From: Favolaschia claudopus
Lineage: Eukaryota > Basidiomycota > Agaricomycetes > Agaricales > Mycenaceae
Length of the DNA: 64,000 bases
Direction: 5' to 3'
Assembly: GCA_037176885.1 (NCBI GenBank)
Contig: JAWWNJ010000116.1
Span: 558,001-622,000, forward strand
Of the stretch, positions 1 to 11,154 are shown piece by piece. The notes below the pieces were generated by a model. The model had not been told where the DNA came from. It saw nothing but the letters and a program-made list of their open reading frames with translations, and did no database searches. Each line of letters starts with the position of its first letter. Position 1 is the stretch's first letter. A program made the translations under genes and the position numbers.

Positions 1-326
1 GCAGACTCGTCAATTAGTTCGGGACTCTATGCCTCACGTTAGGACTACCTACTGTATTAATTTGGGATGCAGAAAGACAATGAGTATTGCTCGAAGCCGG
101 CTTTTGTGTCAATCCGTGAGAAATCAAGGAATTGGTGACTTTCTTATCGGGGATCCTGCTGCAACGGGGGAACTTTTTGCCTCAGAACAAATTCTGGTCA
201 AAAGATCTTGATATTTGCTATGTTTCCTAGCGCATATGTGAGAGGATCCGGCGAAAGATGCGGTCGAACGGAAATGGACAAGATCATGCACGTGGAAGCG
301 TGACAGCTGTTTGTTGACGCGTCTGT
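1..326. other. no gene seen
   Basis: I see no supported gene, RNA or repeat here. Short open frames on both strands have no recognisable motif. Confidence 0.5.
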
Positions 327-971
327 TTGTCACCTCTCTCCGTCTTCTCTGGCCAATCCTTACTGTCCAGTTCTCATGTGTACCGCGCAAAGTCCGACCG
401 GGTCAAAGCCCATGAGAAGAGTCGACGAAAAGAAGCAAATATAGCGGCGGCACTGGCGGAGTACGAGCGGGAGCGCGTCAAGCCCGCCACCCTAGGCAAG
501 CCCAAAAATATCTCGCAATTGTCATTCAAATACGATGACACTATCTCGACGAGTACAAGGTGGTCACAGTATTCGAGAAGCAAACCAAAAGCAGCAAAAA
601 GTCCCCATCGTCACGGAGTGGGCACTCGTGCAGTTCATGCGCGAGTCCGCGGATCGAGGCTTCCCCCTCATCCTAATGAGATCAACGAGGGGAAGAGGGC
701 GAAGGAAGCTGGGAAGGAGAAGAAGAGGGTCGAGCGGGAGCGAAGGAAGGAGCTGCGAGCAGAGATTGAGCAGGAGTGGGCTGAGATGAAGCACCAGCAC
801 AATGCTGCGGTCGAGAACTGGACTTCCGAGTGCTCCAAGCTGCAGGAAACTGGTTTGAGGAAGAAAGACCTGCCCCCGAAGCCGAAATTGGGCAAGAAAC
901 CGAAGCTGCCGGTCGTGGAGGATGAGGATGAGGACGAGGAGGACGAGCCAAATGAGAAAGGTGACGTGTGA
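327..971 (+). pseudogene. pogo-like (CENP-B/Tc5 type) transposase remnant, catalytic core deleted
   Basis: The frame opening at 327 gives a basic N-terminus with an HTH-psq-like stretch (KEANIAAALAEYERE, then NISQLSFKYDD). The homologous continuation lies in another frame at about 535-660 and contains TEWALVQFMRESADRGFPL, which resembles the second helix-turn-helix (CENP-B type) of basidiomycete pogo transposases. From about 680 the first frame resumes as a Lys/Arg/Glu-rich, coiled-coil-like tail ending in an acidic block (EDEDEDEEDEPNEKGDV). Such a charged tail is usual after the DDE domain of this family. The roughly 300-residue DDE core that should lie between is absent. So two frameshifts and an internal deletion are visible, and the copy cannot be active. 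Family assignment is by motif only. The element ends are not certain; a possible right end (CAGTGTAGTAAGG on the minus strand) lies next to the TA at 1188-1189. Confidence 0.62.
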
Positions 972-2148
972 CATGCGTTCACCAAGGAGCCGGAATTGTG
1001 ACATTTGGGATCAATATTTGTTTCGATCGTAGTACTACATTTCAAGTTAAAACTGGCCATAGCTTTATTGTATATCTACTTGTTGTATCTTCTAGTAGTT
1101 GCCTGAAGAACCTTGGAATTTTTGCGATACATTTGCTGGGCAGAGATCAAAAACATCAAAGCTGATCACCATCGAGCCTTACTACACTGTAAGTATTCCA
1201 TCACCGCTGCAACTTTGGCTACCCTCAACGCCGGCAAAATCTGTTCGGCCAAATCATAGGCCGAGGGATTTGATGTGTTTTGGCTTCTTGGGTTTTTCGG
1301 CACCCCGGCTTGAGCACCTGCAAAACGTCTCGGCGTGTCGGCCTGGTCCTTTGGCGGTGAGACCCTATCAATCAACAATGTCAAACAGAACACTGATCGC
1401 TCGATCGCTGCCCACTCCCACATCTGGTAGAATTGGCAAAGAGGCACGTGACAGGTCACCAATATGATCTGTATGCCGGAGTTCCGGCCTACAGAAGGGG
1501 GAGCTTGCGCGAATCCGTATCAATATTACAATGTACATTGGAGTAAAATAAGTTGAACAAGAAATTATAAACTATGTCCAAGTAGATTCGGTTTCAGAAA
1601 AATACATATTCACTAAGGTCCATTCCTTGGCTGTCTAGAGTAAATGTAAGTTGAGCTCTCCGTTGTGTATCAGTTTCAAGCATCCGCATTGAATCTGTTA
1701 CATTAGCTCTTTTCGATCGTCCCCAGTGAAAACTCGTTCTAAATGCAATTCCAGCCAGAGTCTTGACGCGTGAAATGAACAGCTACAGACACACAAAAAA
1801 AATCCTCGGAGGATCCAGGGAGTACCAAGAAGTTGTATTCTCACGTCTGTGAAACAGTCGTGAGGAAAGGAACTTTTAGGAAGCCCAAATTCTTCGCAGA
1901 TAGTCGTCGAAGACATGGCAGCACCGGCCAAGCACCGGCGCATCTGCCAAAATTGTGTTCCCATCACCACCCATCACCTGGGATCAAGCGGACTGTCTCT
2001 GGATCAAGCGGAAATCCCTCGCATCACTCGGAGTCACAATATATCACGCATTTATTGATTACATCAAAACGCTCTCGAGCACAGCTTATTGCTTTTCGGT
2101 GACGGCTCTGATAAAAGGGGGAGCAAGGTGACCCCCACACCGTTAGTA
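972..2148. other. intergenic, no gene recognised
   Basis: No coding region with a recognisable motif. The words CTTACTACACTGTA near 1177-1190 and CCTACTACACTGTA near 3400-3413 are near-identical and may be ends of related TA-inserting elements. Nothing else stood out. Confidence 0.4.
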
Positions 2149-2275
2149 CAGTGGCGGCGGGATCTGATGCCACCCCCCAGAAATTGATGTGACCCCAATC
2201 GACTCCACTTGCATCAAAAGTTCCAGAAATGGGCTGTTCTATTTTTAGGGGTGGCATCAGATGGCGCCGCCACTG
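2149..2275. mobile_element. 127-bp MITE, TA target duplication
   Basis: The ends are inverted: CAGTGGCGGCGGGATCTGAT at the left matches the complement of the right end, which reads ATCAGATGGCGCCGCCACTG with small indels. TA dinucleotides flank both sides (2147-2148 and 2276-2277). The interior has no open frame, so the element is non-autonomous; TA targets suggest Tc1/mariner-pogo type mobilisation. It sits a few bases past an exon of the neighbouring XPG-like fragment. Confidence 0.8.
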
Positions 2276-2313
2276 TACATTAGAGATGTGAGGATCATTG
2301 ACGAGGTACTTAC

Positions 2314-2780
2314 CGGGTGGTAATCTCCGCCTGGAAGCAAAGCAAAAAGGAGAATGCCTCCGCGAGTTAAGCCTACGCTGGGAGTCGCAAAAATCTTTTC
2401 GGACCTATATAGCTTGATGTTATCTCCATCGCGCTTCTTGTTGGGCCAAGAGACTGGTAAGATCACATATTCAAACCAAGAGGTATGAGGACTCACGTAT
2501 AGATAACGTGCTCAGCCCCAAACAGAAAGACATCGCTGTCAGTGGTTTGAACAAAGTCGATAATGCCTTCCGCAGCAAGGCGCCCCAGCTCCGCATCAGC
2601 CTCTCCAGGTGCCTTGGAATGAACGGTGAGTGAAAGGAAGAATGTACATGTAGAAGACACAAACCATGTAACACGGATAGCCAAAATACCCAGCGAGTTC
2701 TTGAAATGCCGTGGTGAGAGGATGTCCACGCATGAGGACTCGTCGCCCGCGTTTGATGTCGGGGCGTTCCGGTCCATCGA
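2314..2780 (-). pseudogene. XPG/Rad2-family nuclease, I-domain fragment
   Basis: Three exon-like pieces on the minus strand read as an XPG I-region, the catalytic core of flap/structure-specific nucleases. Exon A (2780-2665) gives VDGPERPDIKRG and an FGYPCYM end. Exon B (2612-2497) gives APGEADAELGRLAAEGIID followed by VQTTDSDVFLFGAEHVI. The acidic residues of GEADAEL and TTDSDVFLFGA are the metal-binding positions known in this family. Exon C (2453-2314) gives KKRDGD and PSVGLTRGGILLFALLPGGD, as in fungal XPG-like proteins. GT..AG introns separate the pieces; the A/B junction keeps phase, but my hand translation does not keep phase across B/C. The N-terminal XPG-N part and the helix-hairpin-helix region that should follow are not found, and a MITE lies at 2149-2275. 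I call it a gene fragment. Confidence 0.72.
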
Positions 2781-2869
2781 CTATAAAGAGAGGGAGGATA
2801 GGCTAGTCCAGGAGAGCGGCGAGTATATATAATATGTAGACTAGATGAAGTATGGCTCCAAAACTCAAT

Positions 2870-3218
2870 TAAGGTCATTCACGGTAGCTTTTGCATCTTC
2901 ACCGAGAAAAACTTCGTAGAACTTGATTCTTTTTTGGGAACCTTACCTTTTTATACCTCTCAGTGGGAAGGTCAACGTGGTGTAGGTGAGCAATGAAGTT
3001 ATTATGAAAATTCCTTTTTCGGCCCACTTTCTCTACTATTATGGCCAAAACTGTACAGTTGACTTCGTTCTTTTTAATACACCCTTTTTAACCCTCTGAA
3101 TGAAAAAAGGGGAAAAATCGCGGAGAAAAACGAAGAGAAACCAAAGAGCCACGAAAAAAAAAAGGGAAGAAAAAGGGAGGAAAAATGCATCCAAAAAGGC
3201 TACTGTGAACGACCCCAT
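2870..3218. repeat. inverted-repeat element related to the one at 11.9-12.4 kb
   Basis: The left end TTAAGGTCATTCACGGTAGC is inverted at the right as GCTACTGTGAACGACCCCAT followed by TAAGG. The interior is A/G- and C/T-rich, and a stretch with ACGAAGAGAA and GGCCAAAACTG is shared with 11899-12373. I infer a degenerate TA-inserting MITE of the same family. The exact ends are uncertain by a few bases. Confidence 0.6.
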
Positions 3219-3422
3219 TAAGGTAATGTCAATTGGCTTCTCACAAAACCTCACTATCTTTCTCCTTGCCTCATCGCTAGTGATTTGAAAGGGGCAGACA
3301 CATCGTTACATGCTCTAGTAGACACTAGAAAAAACTCAATTTTCTACGCTTTGCTGTTGTACAGAAAATGCGGAAATGGAAAGTGGCTATCCAAGGAACC
3401 CTACTACACTGTAAAAGAGACT

Positions 3423-4242
3423 CTACAAGATAATACATCCCCGGTTCTTCGATGCGACTCCTGGTTTTGAATTTCTGGTTTGTCGTAGTGCTCGGACGAG
3501 GTTAGCGAAGACCCGCTCGACGTTTTGAGTCGTTTTCGCGGAAGTCTCCATAAAGTCACAACCAAACTGCTGCGCAAGCGCGGCGCCTTCCTCTTTCGAT
3601 ACCTCGCGCTCGGAGAGTTTGTCGGCTTTATTCCCGGCCAGCATAAGGATGGGATTTCCCGTTTTTACCCGTCTCGCTGCTTCGCGGAAAAGCTCGAGGC
3701 GGTCGAAGCTTGACCGCGATGCGATTGAATAGACTAGGATGAACCCCTGGCCCTCTCTGATTGCGGATGTTTGAGCTAGGGGTATCATAGTGCGAATATA
3801 AAAATCACTGACCGCACCCATTGATCCCGCAAAGCCCCATACTCCTCTATGGAAAGCCTCATTAAATTTCATTGAATCGACAATGAAGTGGAAATAGGTG
3901 CTACCCTGACCGGCAGTATCAATGACTTCCACAAAACACATGCTATTGTCGAGAACAAACTGCTTGCGGTATGCGTCTTCTATCGTTGGATCGTAAGTCT
4001 GCAGCAGTGCTCTTTGAGTGGCAAGCATTCCGATAATGAAAACACAATACTTCTGCAATATCAAATCAGCGAATGCACCCAGCGAAAGATAACCGGGAAC
4101 TGACCGACGAAACAGTTAAGTGTAAACTGAAGGGATTGCGAGTCAGACGACATGGATCCGGGAGATTTGTGCTGACCTGAACGGCTAACGCGGTTTTACC
4201 GACACCACCATCACCAAGGACGGCGATTGTCCATTGGTCCAT
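3423..4242 (-). CDS. Ras-like small GTPase with CaaX box
   Basis: The minus-strand start at 4242 gives MDQWTIAVLGDGGVGKTALA, containing the P-loop GDGGVGKT. An intron (GT..AG) separates it from FTLNCF, then a second intron precedes TYDPTIEDAYRKQ, the switch I effector region. DTAGQ (switch II start) follows. Next come GQGFILVYSIASRSSFDRL, AGNKADKL (the G4 NKxD motif) and METSAKT (G5 SAK). The protein ends KNRGCIIL, a CaaX box whose final Leu favours geranylgeranylation. This is a membrane-anchored signalling GTPase of the Ras/Rap group. Oddities: canonical Ras has VE between FTLNCF and TYDP, but the only junction I find that keeps frame omits them. After DTAGQ the usual EEYTALRDQW is replaced by a roughly 127-nt insert that reads through, or that if spliced leaves AQTSA. 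Switch II is therefore abnormal, and the gene may be a divergent paralogue or decaying. Confidence 0.82.
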
Positions 4243-6847
4243 TTTTTTGCTTGATGTCTCGCTGATGGACCGAAACAGTTATAAGAGACGGAAGGTTCAA
4301 GGTAGTCAATTTGGAGAGAGAGGTGGGAGCTGGTGGGAGGCAGGAATAAGAGGGTCGTCCTGACGCTTGCTGACAGGGTAACGTCTTGATAAGTAATTGA
4401 CTTGTGATTGTTTTACAGCATACAGAGGCATCACATCTCTGGACCTGACCCTTGTCTCGTACACATCATGACAGGGCTCCCAAATTGGGATGTCATGAGG
4501 GGTCGTGTGTACGACACCTGACCCACTGAGTTATCAACGGCGCGGTTCTGGTGTGTGTTGGATCAAATTCCCTTAAAACGATAGACTGTTGAACGTGTGA
4601 GACAGTGTGACATCTTGTGACAGCGGAATGATCCGGATCTTCCTTCCTCTTGACCACTCCGCCACTTTTCCCACGTAGCAGCCGCCAGAGCTGCGAATCC
4701 ACCAAGGAAACAAACACAAACCTTTCCCCGCCCGCCCACACCTGTAGTGTACTCACTTTATATTAGTATTTTCCGTCAATAAGGGGAACAGCGCGCAGGT
4801 AGGGCGGTGGTTGGGGTTTATTCTCCGCCTCACCATCGCCCTACGACCTGGAGATCAGCGGTTCGGGAAGTTGGAACTTCCGCTGCTCCTCCACCCCCAG
4901 AAATCTTCTGCGGCTGTTCTCTTCAACCCCTCTTGCGTGAATGAAGCGTGGAACAAGAAGGGAGTAACCGAAAAGAGTTACCCCCTCTTTTGGAAGTAAC
5001 CAAAAAGGGTTGGGAGTAAACGGAAAAGGAAATTTGATGATATGTCTGTCAAAGTGTGACCGAATAAGGGAATCATGATCCCAACATGCCGTGACTTGAT
5101 CAGGGTTGTAAAACACAGAGTTGCCTTGCATCCATCTGTTAAGGATACGGTCGATCCGCGGGTTCGTCGTGGAAATCCGCAAGCGAAGGGTGATGCCAAA
5201 ATACAGTAGCGTTCCGCTTTTATGGCACATAATGGCACATATATGGCACATATACTGTGCAAAAATTCAAAATCGACAACTTCACTGAATTTAGCTAGAA
5301 AAAGCGACAACCCACTCAAATTAATGAACATCTGTGGGCAACTTCCCCTAGCGACAACATCCTTTTCGGCAACTTGATCCAGATACAACTGAAGTTGCGC
5401 ACAACTGCAAGATGAGGCTTTAGCAACTTCCACTGATGGCACACACGTTGAAGGCATTCCAGCTTGCGTCTAAACGGCGATAGACAACGATGTGCTCGGC
5501 ATGTTTTCGGCTTGATGCGGTCCATCAGGCTGTCGTCACGGGTGGATTGATGTTTGAGAAACTGAACAGGACTTTCCATTGTGGTACATCGGGACAGCAT
5601 GACAGTACAGATACATGTTAACCACCTCGCCGAGAGTTTCAAGAAAGTTTGAAAGAAGGATTTGCGCCCCTCAAGTTTCAATTCAACATGTGGGTTCGAT
5701 TTTAAGGTCTGCGGTAAAAATTCAGCTCCCATGCCATGTAAAAGTCACAGAGATACTCTGTCAGCCGGTTAAATTCCGGCTAGATTAATTGTTCATAGGT
5801 CTTTCCGCTACCGGAACTCTGGAAGGAATGCAAAAGGAAGACCGCCGGTGCGCCGAGCCAATTGATGCTCGGCCGGAATGCGATCAGCTAATTAATTCTC
5901 TGATGTTGATTTCAAAGGAATCAGAGTTGTGTGTGGTCCCGGTCAGAGGTTGCCGTTGTGCTGGGAGCAGAGCAACAGAAGTTGTACCCGAATGCAGTTG
6001 CATAACATGCAAGTTGTCATGTAAGTTGTTGCCGATGCGTTTTGAAGTTGTCAGCAAGTTCGGCAAGTTTCCCCCAAGATCACTGGTTGTCTCAAATTTT
6101 CGGCAGAAGTCGGAATTATTTTTTGCACAATATATCGCCCATACACATATACTGTGCAAAAATCATGAGTGATTACAACTTGATTGAAAACAGGGTTTTT
6201 GCTCGCAACTTACTGTTACTTACAACTTTTTCATGCAACTTACAACTATGTTGCGAGGTTGGTTACAACTTCAGTGGCGGATGCATCTTGCTGGACATGT
6301 TATCAACTACCAAACCGTCATCTTTTTGGCAAATTATCCGTGGATTTACTGACCTCCTGCTGATCTCTAAGTTTCGCTGATGGTCGCGGTCGTGCCGATA
6401 TTGATGGCACTGGGAGGGTCGGCGAATGCGGAAGATCGAGCGTCATCGAGCGATTTGCTTTGTTACGATGCCCAATCCTGGGAGTAAACTGGAGGAGAGT
6501 GAAGGAAATTTTTGAAATTTTTCCTCTCAGAAAACGAAGCCCGCGTTTGATTTTCAGAGTCGGAGACTATATGTTCATTCTTGTGCAGAGACAGGATCGT
6601 CGCTGCCTTGATTCCCTTAGCATTTATTCCCCAAATTAGTCCATGAACACCTACAGTGGTGGCAAATAGAACTGGCTGTATACTTCACCGAATGACCTCA
6701 AATCAAATGCAGATATGGGTATGTGATACTTCTGTACCTCTTAGAGTACTCAGCAATATATTATGCCCTGACAATGCATCAATAACAGGACAGTTTCTGA
6801 TTATTTCCATATCTGGAAAAGCTCAATGTATCCTCAGCAAAAAAGTG
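4243..6847. other. no gene; repeat-rich, clusters of the word CAACTT/AAGTTG
   Basis: No coding region is supported over about 2.6 kb. Between 5230 and 6290 the word CAACTT or its complement AAGTTG (and near forms such as GACAAC) recurs many times. ATATACTGTGCAAAAAT occurs near both 5249 and 6147. Around 4531-4575 the word GGCGCGGTTCTGGTGTGTGT is shared with 36159-36178. These look like decayed repetitive DNA. Confidence 0.5.
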
Positions 6848-6970
6848 TCATAGTCGCTTTTCCATCGCTCAGATCTCCGCAACAACAGATACCAGGTCGG
6901 AGCTCTAAGCGACCTATAGGAGTATTGCCCTGGGGCACTCCTAGGTCGCTTTGCACAAACCCGCTATTTT
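6848..6970. repeat. truncated MITE of the GTTTGCG clan (GCGACC subfamily)
   Basis: This is an inverted, degenerate copy of the element at 27835-28039: both contain AGTATTGCCCT, a GCACTCCTAGGTCGCT-like stretch and, at the end, GCGGGTTTGTGC (here as its complement GCACAAACCCGC). The left terminal repeat is eroded. Confidence 0.65.
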
Positions 6971-8166
6971 GGTATCAGAAGATGCCCTGTAGCTAAGTGA
7001 GATTACTGGTCAAATTTCTTTCACTTTACAGATGTTTCGGAAAAAGAATACGGGTTTCGGCATTTGTTGCTCCTCAATTCTTTGTTGACACTTGCTTGAC
7101 CTTGAGTCTGTTTGCGGAATCTGATTTCTCGCTCGCCCGGCCTCGGTATATCTCCGGGAAAGTTCTGTGGGTACCATAGAGCATTGGTCTATTATCTGGT
7201 TAAATTACAATTCTTATATGGACCCCCAGCAATCGTGCAAGCTGGTCTGACCCAATTGTGTTCCTTACGGCACCTTCCGCCTGAGGCAACAATTTGTGGA
7301 GTTTTTGACAGAATCGTCAACAAGTGTAGACAAAAAATCAAAGAGGAAGAAATGACGAAACCCGTATTCTTTTTACGAAACGGCTGTAGCCCAGAGTTGA
7401 ATGAGTTTGAATGGATTTTCTAATCTCTGAAATCCTGTCAGCCACCGTATGTACAGTGGCCGCAGAAAATACTGCAACACGTCTTTTGACGCAAACAAAG
7501 TGCTAGACAAGGAATACGAGTGAAATATTTTTTTCTGCGCAACTTACCCCATTACCATATGTAGTAATTCGAGTGTAATGAATTTTTTAAGGGATTTATT
7601 TCGTGCTAAGTACACCCCACCGAAAAACGGCCCTCATAGGTCGAAAGTACTCGCAAATACGACGTCAGTCATATGTTACTTGACATAGATTCCTACAGTT
7701 TCGAGCCCGCAGGGGCTGCTTGTCATGAAGATCGTCATTTTGGTCATTTTTGAATAAATTTGGCATTTTTAGGTAGTCTCACCAAGTCAGACTCTACAAG
7801 ATTTATGATAGTCGATAAATCTATTGTTGGAATTCCGAGTGTGCCCGACTCGCACTGCCCCGACTCAGCTGACCGGTCACACTCCCGCTCTCGTTCAGCC
7901 ATGCCTGCTCAAGCCGGGATAGCGCTGGCTGCCAACCGATACGTCCTGCGCCAGGGTGCCCCTGCACAGTTTGGGATTACATAATGATCGGCACGCCCCA
8001 CAAGAAGTCGCCGCAACAATCGGTTTATCTGTCCAATTATGCGCCTTGCCTAACTTCGTCTCAGCTGACGAGTTGAACGGATTGGAATAGGCATTCTTTC
8101 TCTCTAAATACCGCTTTTCATCTTTGGGTTCGTCGAGGTACATGTTCCTAAGTGTTTAATCACGTA
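6971..8166. other. no gene; carries a dispersed repeat
   Basis: No gene is supported. The stretch 7672-7772 (TATGTTACTTGACATAGATT through AATAAATTTGGCATTTT) is repeated in direct orientation at 35870-35964. Confidence 0.5.
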
Positions 8167-8335
8167 CTGTACCAATCTGTATGACTGAAACGTAACGCGT
8201 AACGGCGGCCTTTTTCGCTTACAAATCACCCATATAAGGCAGGTCACCTTCCATAAAAGGGTGATTTGTAAGCCGCTTCAAGCGTTTCAGCCTGTAACGG
8301 TCCATTTTGCGTTTCAGTCATACAGATTGGTACAG
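8167..8335. mobile_element. 169-bp MITE, TA target duplication
   Basis: CTGTACCAATCTGTATGACT at the left end is exactly inverted at the right end and extends to ACTGAAACG. TA flanks both sides (8165-8166, 8336-8337). The interior carries a second inverted pair (TTACAAATCACCC and GGGTGATTTGTAA), so the whole element can fold into one long hairpin. No open frame. Confidence 0.85.
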
Positions 8336-8356
8336 TAGACGAATATCACACTGTTA

Positions 8357-8826
8357 CAGCTGTTCCGGAATACTTTGGCATGTTCGCATTTTTTTGCACG
8401 CAACTCGCACATTTGATGACTGATATGATGCACCTTTACAGCTGTTTGCAAAATTGATGACAGTCGGCCGAAAAAAATAAATATAAACAGTTTTTTTGAT
8501 CTGCCGGTTCCCCGCCCTGTTTTCGCATTTCTGAATGGTTTTCCGAGCTTCTTGAGGGTACGGGTCGATATTTTAGATGTTAATGTACCATACTACTACT
8601 TTGAACTAGGGAAAATGGCTCAGTGGAAGGCTCAGGGAATGGATTTGGACAGAAAATTGACAATATCAAGCCCTCATTTGCACACTGCTATCAACTCTTT
8701 CATTTCAAACCTTGAATACAAAAAACAACTTCGCTGTTAAATTCAACGATATTGGGCGCCTATTCGGCGCCTATTCCGGGTTTGTCGGGTTGCAAACAGC
8801 TGTAAAGGAAAGGATCACCTCGGCTT
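8357..8826. mobile_element. 5' part of a MITE, interrupted by a second MITE
   Basis: CAGCTGTTCCGGAATACTTT after a TA at 8355-8356 matches the intact element at 24734-25044. Similarity runs to the word CCTTTA at 8433-8438, is interrupted by another element (8439-8802), resumes as TAAAGGAAAGGATCACCTCG, and is lost after about 8826. The right half is missing. Confidence 0.8.
8439..8802. mobile_element. 364-bp MITE nested in another MITE, TA duplication confirmed by an empty site
   Basis: The terminal repeats are CAGCTGTTTGCAA (left) and its exact complement TTGCAAACAGCTG (right). TA lies on both sides (8437-8438, 8803-8804). The related copy at 24.8 kb has the uninterrupted target CACCTTTAAAGGAAAGG with a single TA at 24815-24816, so insertion with TA duplication is directly shown. 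The interior has no recognisable coding region. Confidence 0.92.
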
Positions 8827-8955
8827 GTAAACTGTTAAGCGAGAAGGAAAGATGCCGATCATTGATCGTTGATCGACTCTCTTTCCTTTCGCTCTCATAG
8901 CGCTTTCTCGGGTTTGGAACTGCGTTGTCTTGGGTCTCTCTTGGGGTTTCTTGTA

Positions 8956-9481
8956 TGGTGGGGGACGTGACTTCGTGACAAACTTTTATGGACAATGTTG
9001 TGACGCCAATAACTTGTGTGACAGGCACCCGAATTTCTTGATCTTGCAGAAATCGCATCCTTATGAGGAGTAGAACAGATTGGATGGAACAGTTTTACCC
9101 TCCGTTGACTTTCGTGATTTTGGCCACGAATTTGGCCATCCTAAAGCGGAATTTGATCCGAAACGCCTCTGCCGGGGCAAATTTGATGGCCCATCAATGG
9201 TCAATCTGCCTCCAGATATAGGTAATTCATGAATTCGGTCAGAAGAGATTTATGGGGGCGGAATGGAATGTTGAAAATCTTCTCAAGTCCCGCCTCAATG
9301 GTATTTTCACCCCCTTAAAATGTTGTTTTTTCAGCGAAAATTTGGCCATTTCCCATCAAAAAGTTCCCACGGTCCAAGATTTCGGAAAACGGCCACTCTT
9401 GGATATTCCAAGTCGATTGGGCCGAGTTTCAGGTCAAAATTCCAAAAATTGCGGCGTGACATGAAGTCACGTCCCCCACCA
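8956..9481. mobile_element. 526-bp MITE, TA target duplication
   Basis: TGGTGGGGGACGTGACTTC at the left is inverted at the right as GAAGTCACGTCCCCCACCA. TA flanks both ends (8954-8955, 9482-9483). The interior contains TTTTGGCC/GGCCA-type inverted words but no coding region. Confidence 0.82.
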
Positions 9482-10816
9482 TACCTCCTCTTTGGCTCTT
9501 CTTGTGGTTCTAATGCAGCAGCTCTTCTTTGCCGCTTGTCTCAAAGCCCGGGAATCTCTCTAACCCCTATTCCGTGAAGACTTGCGTCCTCTGAGGCTTT
9601 CCTCCCACCGTCTTCAGGCTTCACGTTCTCGCAAACAAGCATGTAATCAAGGCTCTCCTGTTCCCATCATCCTTGTGTCTGCGCTGCCAAAGCTTCCCCT
9701 CTTGACATCCAAATGGCGAACTCGGAGATGAAGCCCTCGCGGTATCCATGCTAGTATAGCAGATGGTGTGAGTGATCTCTGATTTTCTTTATTTTGCTGG
9801 TACTGTCATCTCTTCAGGGATTGCTTCAAACATTTGTTGTCGATTATATCGGCTCTATTTCGTGCCTTTGTGCCATGCCATTCGCACGTTTGTGCCGAAT
9901 CATTTCTATATCTCGTGTGCCTTTGCACCGATTTATGTCGTGTGCCTTTGCACCAATTTATCTTGTGCCTCCGTGCCATATTATTCTGCGCCTGGTGCGC
10001 CATTGTCACTCTGCCCCCCAACCTGGTATTTTCGGTATGTTATCCATTGTGTCTAAAAGTTCCGTTTGCTGTGGTCTTGTATTCAGGTTCAGTCTGTGAA
10101 GATTTCAGCTGTATGCTGCATGCTGGAGTGCTCGTTATTTGGTTCGCATGCTCCGTTGTGGGGCCTCTGCCTACTTGCCTGGGTACCGCTGCGTCGTAGT
10201 GCCTATTTCGCCTGTATGCCGCTGTGCTGCAGTGCCTATTTCGCCTGTACGCCGCTGTGCTGCAGTGCTTATTCTGTTCGCATGCTCCGCTGTGGGCCGC
10301 TGCGACCCGTGCAGCTGTAGTTTTGGATGCGGGGTTATTTTACCTGCATGCATACCGCTGTGTTAAAGCGCTATCATTTCGTTCACATGCTCCGTCGCGG
10401 CGGTATGCTGGTATTTCCGGGTTACACCCCTTTCTTTCCCTCTTTTCTTTCCCTGGTCATTATCCCTGGTATATTCACGACTTCACGGTTTGCCATGCCA
10501 TTTTCACTCGCGTGTTGTTGCGTTTTCTTTCTTTCCCGTTCCTGTTTGTTCGGTTGATGCTGATGACAACGCCCCTGCTGCATCTCTCTTGTTTTATATC
10601 CTGTTGTCTTGATTCCATGTCTTCGCGCTGCTCCAACATGAATTTTCTGAGTCAAAAAGGCAAGTTCTTGTTGCATGCTATCGTACCGGAGCTAGATTTC
10701 GCTTTGCTGGTTGCATTCAGTAACCATTGTCTCAGATCATCTGTCCTTTCCGATTCAAAAAGCAAATATTCCTGTTGCAGTTTCTCGGTGGTATGGCCGT
10801 TCAAATGCACATACAA
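9482..10816. repeat. no gene; degenerate minisatellites
   Basis: Two short tandem arrays are visible. Around 9905-10012 the word TGTGCCTTTGCACC recurs with a period near 24 bp. Around 10187-10288 three copies of a 33-bp unit run in tandem (each beginning CCGCTG and containing AGTGCCTATT or AGTGCTTATT), with weaker copies to about 10400. The Cys/Ser-rich open frames across this stretch follow the repeat and are probably not proteins. Confidence 0.55.
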
Positions 10817-10819
10817 TAT

Positions 10820-11090
10820 TGCGCTGGTTTTTTCGAGTTTTGCGCACCTTTTTTGCCCCAAAGTCAGAATTGCGCACCTTTTCCAGCCAAAAGTCCGAGG
10901 AGAAAAACCAGCGCGGAATCGCGTGTTTTCGCGCTGGTTTTGTTTGCAACATCGCGCAACTTTTTCAGCGCACATTCTCAGCGCACCTTTTTTTTGAGTT
11001 AATTTTTTTTTCTTCTCAAAAGAGGCCTATCTATGTGTGAGATATGACTTTGGGGCAAAAAAGGTGCGCGAAACTCGAAAAAAGTATGGC
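10820..11090. repeat. inverted repeat with GCGCACC words
   Basis: TTTTTTCGAGTTTTGCGCAC followed by CTTTTTTGCCCCAAAGT near 10827-10865 is inverted near 11047-11085. Between them the word GCGCACCTTTT recurs. The 11085-11150 flank carries two direct copies of ATGGCGGTCCAAATGCAC. It looks like a MITE, but I could not fix ends or a target duplication. Confidence 0.6.
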
Positions 11091-11154
11091 GGTCCAAATG
11101 CACTTTTAATATTCCGCCGGTTTTTTTATGGCGGTCCAAATGCACATTAATTAA

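Noticed and set aside
564..1060. Minus-strand frames opposite the pogo tail
   Set aside because: They are antisense shadows of the Glu/Lys-rich coding tail (Ser/Phe/Leu-rich translations).
10224..10997. 257-residue plus-strand open frame rich in Cys, Ser and Phe
   Set aside because: It follows the 33-bp tandem repeat in composition, is open in more than one frame, and has no domain motif.
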